DNA from: Elysia marginata
Taxonomy: Eukaryota; Mollusca; Gastropoda; Plakobranchidae
Reading direction: 5' to 3'
Length of the DNA: 38,167 nt
NCBI GenBank assembly: GCA_019649035.1
Contig: BMAT01000687.1
Coordinates: 204,269-242,435, forward strand
Shown here: positions 35,421 through 38,167 of the stretch, piece after piece
How positions within the stretch are numbered: the first letter of the stretch is position 1
Layout: each line of letters starts with the position of its first letter
Notes under the pieces: model-generated
Told to the model about the DNA's origin: nothing
Seen by the model: the letters and a program-made list of their open reading frames with translations, nothing else
Databases searched by the model: none
Program-made: the position numbers and the translations under genes

Positions 35421-35499
35421 GGTGGAACCAATCACAAGGCGATCACAAATTAAAAGTTCAGGATTTCAGGTATTTAATGGATATCGATCTAGATTCACC
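35421..35499 (-). other. 5' untranslated leader directly before the start codon
   Basis: The sequence before the ATG at 35420 has no upstream coding sign. A good acceptor (TTATTTCTGCTACAG) ends at 35500, so the coding exon may begin at 35499. If that acceptor is not used, transcription could start close by. RNA data are needed. Confidence 0.35.
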
Positions 35500-36464
35500 C
35501 TGTAGCAGAAATAAATATTCTTTTAAAAAGTTGCTTTGAAAAATTAAACTAAATAGTTCACATTACAGTTATAGTATGTTGATTCAAACTCACGCACTCA
35601 TTTCTACACTTGTAGAGTTGACTGATCCGCTTAATCTGACAGCAATGGATAAAAATGTTGATTATTCTTTAATATCCAGTATGAATGAAATCAAGGCTTG
35701 TGTCCTGAAAAGAAAACTAAAACATTACCAAAACATGAAATTACTTATTTTGGCTACTTTTTCAAAACATAGCCTTTATGGTCATTATAGTTGTCCCAGT
35801 AGACCCGTATTTTAAATCAGTAATAAAGACACATACAGTATTGCGACTGTCTCTAACGTATTATCCTTACTGGGAATACCCTGTGACACTGTGATACATT
35901 AACCGTAAACAAATCTAACACACCCAGCCTTGTGTGCTTTGCATTCACATCCTCAATTTAGAGCGTTTGAATAACCGCATTAAAACAGATCTATACATCA
36001 GAGCCGAGCCATGGGCCAGGTGTGGAATATATTATGGATCAATGGCACGTCCACTCATTTCGATGATTTTGCTCGGCGTGTGTGAGTGAGCCAAAATGCG
36101 GCACGCCCTTTTGTGTTATGAGCCGGAGAAACAGATCGGCCGCGCAAGCTGTCAGCAGCGCAGGTATAAACACTGAAATACGCTAGATAGAAGTTGCAGT
36201 ATCAATTAAGATTTTAAAAAAGAGCGCAGCTTCAACAGGCCTGTTAAAATTAAAGAAGGCTTACAGCATCTGAAGAGGAAACAAAATTTTTAATACTTAA
36301 CACCAATCATTGTAACAGAAATTACGAACAGTTGGGCCTACAGAAAGTGGAGATTGGGAGTGTAATCAAGTAATTTACATTTCTTATCATCCGGCTGAAC
36401 AAAATATGTATTGGGGGACAAAAGCAGATAGCGAAAAATGTAGATGAAAATAAGCTTTACTTAC
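35500..36464. other. Possible 5' UTR intron with a G+C-richer patch
   Basis: Mostly AT-rich. The patch at about 36010-36170 has many CpG steps and could be regulatory. Open frame 35576-35815 has no recognisable domain. Confidence 0.3.
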
Positions 36465-36790
36465 GGCCGAACTAAATAAAAACTCCTAGCAACTCAGTCG
36501 CAGGAACTAGAAGAAGAGAAACCGACAGCAAGAGAGACTCATGGAAAGGAGTGAGGGGATGAAGAGAGGGGGGAAAAGATGTTGCCGCGGCGCAATAACG
36601 GCGATACTTATCAAACACATGGGTGGAAAAAGTAAGTAGTTTAGAGTATGAATATTTTCCCAGAAGATTCAATCGATAAATTATTGCACTAGTGTTGAGC
36701 TGTATAAATCGCTCTGTATCCAGCGGGCGTGTCGGTGACAGCTGGGCAGTTGGGTTACGCTTCATCAGCTGCAGCGCCACTTGCCTTGAA
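36465..36790 (-). promoter_or_regulatory. Candidate non-coding first exon and promoter area
   Basis: A perfect donor GTAAGT follows 36465 on the minus strand, and the sequence above it is richer in G and C than its surroundings. Paired with the acceptor at 35500 it would make a 5' UTR exon. The upper limit is arbitrary. The 102-codon open frame inside has no domain and is not proposed as a gene. Confidence 0.3.
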
Positions 36791-38009
36791 GTGAGTCACT
36801 TTCATTTTATTATAATATTATCAGGTCTTTGTTGTAACACACACTTTTGTGCGATCAGTTTAATTGGCTGATGAAAAGAGAGTTGTTGCCCTCTAGTTTT
36901 GTAAAGCATGGCAGCCTTGTTTGATGTATATAGGAAGACATGCATCTCTCGACTATGGCTGTGTAATGTTAAACTTCTGAACAGGCTCTTTTATGCTCAT
37001 TCACAGGGATTAACCCTCAAAGCCGTTTATCCTTGTACCACATTTAAATTTTTGTTATTTTAATCTCATGAGATCTGTCCAACGCGATCGATACAGACGA
37101 GCCAAACCCTCAGGTGTAAACAAATGTCTTTTCACCAAGTGTTATTGGTCCTTTCTTCAACACAAAGACTTGGATTCTTTTTCCAGTTTGCAACTATAAT
37201 TCTAGCTCACATTCAGAAAATAATTATCAGGCTTTTACAAAAATATATTTACATTTCGGTGGTTTGGACTGTAACTCTAGATCGAATTGAGTCAGTCCGA
37301 GTCGATTCTCTCCCTTCACTACTTACCTCAACCGTGGCTGTGTTTCCAATGCAGTTTTAGAGCTAGTTTCGAAGTGACATCAACATTAGGTAAAAATCCA
37401 CACAGACGGTAAAAAAATCTGTTTACCTATAGTCATCGCATAAGTAGTTTTTAAAACTATTATGGCCCACTCTAACTCAGAATAGTGTAGTTGTATGTTT
37501 GAATAAATTTGAATTCTTTTTTTTTTAATTCGCAACTGAAAGTGCCTGAATTGGACGAGCATGTTGTAAGTTGATTTTCAATACATCTCTTGAAAGTCAT
37601 CTGCTAGATCATTTCTGTTGAAAATAACAAGCATTGTTTAGAATAATTAGTTGTGCGCATTCGCTGATTATATGCAGTCAGTAACTTGCTCGTTGTTTTT
37701 CTTATCTGATTCTTCACTGAGTGTGAATACTACAGAAGGATAAACCGAATTAAATGGGGTGTTTATTAAAACTTAGGCTGTATATTTATTTCGAACCTCG
37801 TGGCAGGAAATAGGCCTACTTCAAGTCAAAACACGTATTCTAATTATCTAAAGATTTTTCATTAAGTCGCACCGAATAGCGTTGGCTTGTTAGTGTTTAC
37901 ATTATATAGTTTAGGCCCATTTACATCAAGTGATATCACAGTAATTACTATGGGGTTAGAAAAAAAATAACCTTGGGTAATTTTGCACCGATCATAACTT
38001 GAGCTAATC
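36791..38009. other. Upstream intergenic sequence, nothing recognised
   Basis: AT-rich sequence without a coding frame, RNA gene or clear repeat that I can support. Confidence 0.5.
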
Positions 38010-38167
38010 TAGTACTATCATGCTGTGAAACTCTTCGTGTGTCTTCTTCTTCATGGCGGATCATTGTAGGACGTAGCCTCCCACACAGCTGAGCGGAAAC
38101 CGTCTCTGTCTTGCCAAGAGTACTGGCTTCCCTTACAGAAAAGCCAAGCCAGTCAGCAATGTCTTGA
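38010..38167 (-). mobile_element. 3' coding end of a LINE, running off the window
   Basis: The minus strand reads DIADWLGFSVREASTL and, after a frame change, QDRDGFRSAVWEATSYNDPP followed by a stop. This looks like the extreme C-terminus of many invertebrate LINE proteins (W.G.....A...AxDRxxWRxxVxxAT). The rest would lie beyond 38167. The family cannot be named from this piece. Confidence 0.5.

Noticed and set aside
36472-36780. 102-codon frame as an upstream gene
   Set aside because: No domain and no support beyond openness; better explained as part of a leader or promoter area.
1-38167. CRISPR arrays, rRNA, true tRNA genes, bacterial operons
   Set aside because: None seen; the tRNA-like boxes belong to SINEs, and the window is intron-rich animal DNA.

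Overview
This is animal (metazoan) genomic DNA. It carries most of one large, intron-rich gene on the minus strand, with many fragments of retroelements and simple repeats in its introns. Two tRNA-derived SINEs and a Penelope-like element with a hammerhead ribozyme resemble families I associate with molluscs and other lophotrochozoans. A mollusc is my best guess, but that rests on memory of repeat types, not on a search.

The gene encodes a laminin alpha chain of the alpha-3/5 (LAMA5, Drosophila LanA) type. I could read 40 coding exons from the start codon at 35420 down to 281. Every junction keeps the reading frame, giving 6764 coding bases (2254 full codons plus 2 bases). The order is signal peptide, LN domain (exons 1-6), LEa EGF-like repeats (6-11), L4b domain (12-16), LEb repeats (16-19), L4a domain (20-21), LEc repeats (22-27), the coiled coil of domains II/I (28-37) and LG1 (37-40). 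LG2 onward must lie beyond position 1. LEb and LEc match human alpha-5 repeat for repeat as I remember it. LEa has lost about six central repeats, L4b is short and single-lobed, and the LN/LE1 region lacks several usual cysteines.

Region by region: 1-280 is the last intron seen; 281-4114 is LG1 with a LINE fragment in one intron; 4115-6840 is one intron filled by a LINE 3' tail, an ATCT microsatellite and a broken Penelope-like element ending in a hammerhead ribozyme; 6841-13345 is the coiled coil with two SINEs and a partly duplicated exon; 13346-31259 holds the LE, L4 and LN exons, with a tandemly repeated splice donor next to an assembly gap at 24797-24822; 31509-35420 is the rest of LN plus a 2.1 kb first intron; 35421-38167 is upstream sequence with a possible untranslated exon and the end of another LINE.

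Nothing here looks like a new multi-gene system. The most informative signals are the ribozyme, the repeated splice donor, the exon duplication, a probable GC-AG intron and the altered laminin architecture.
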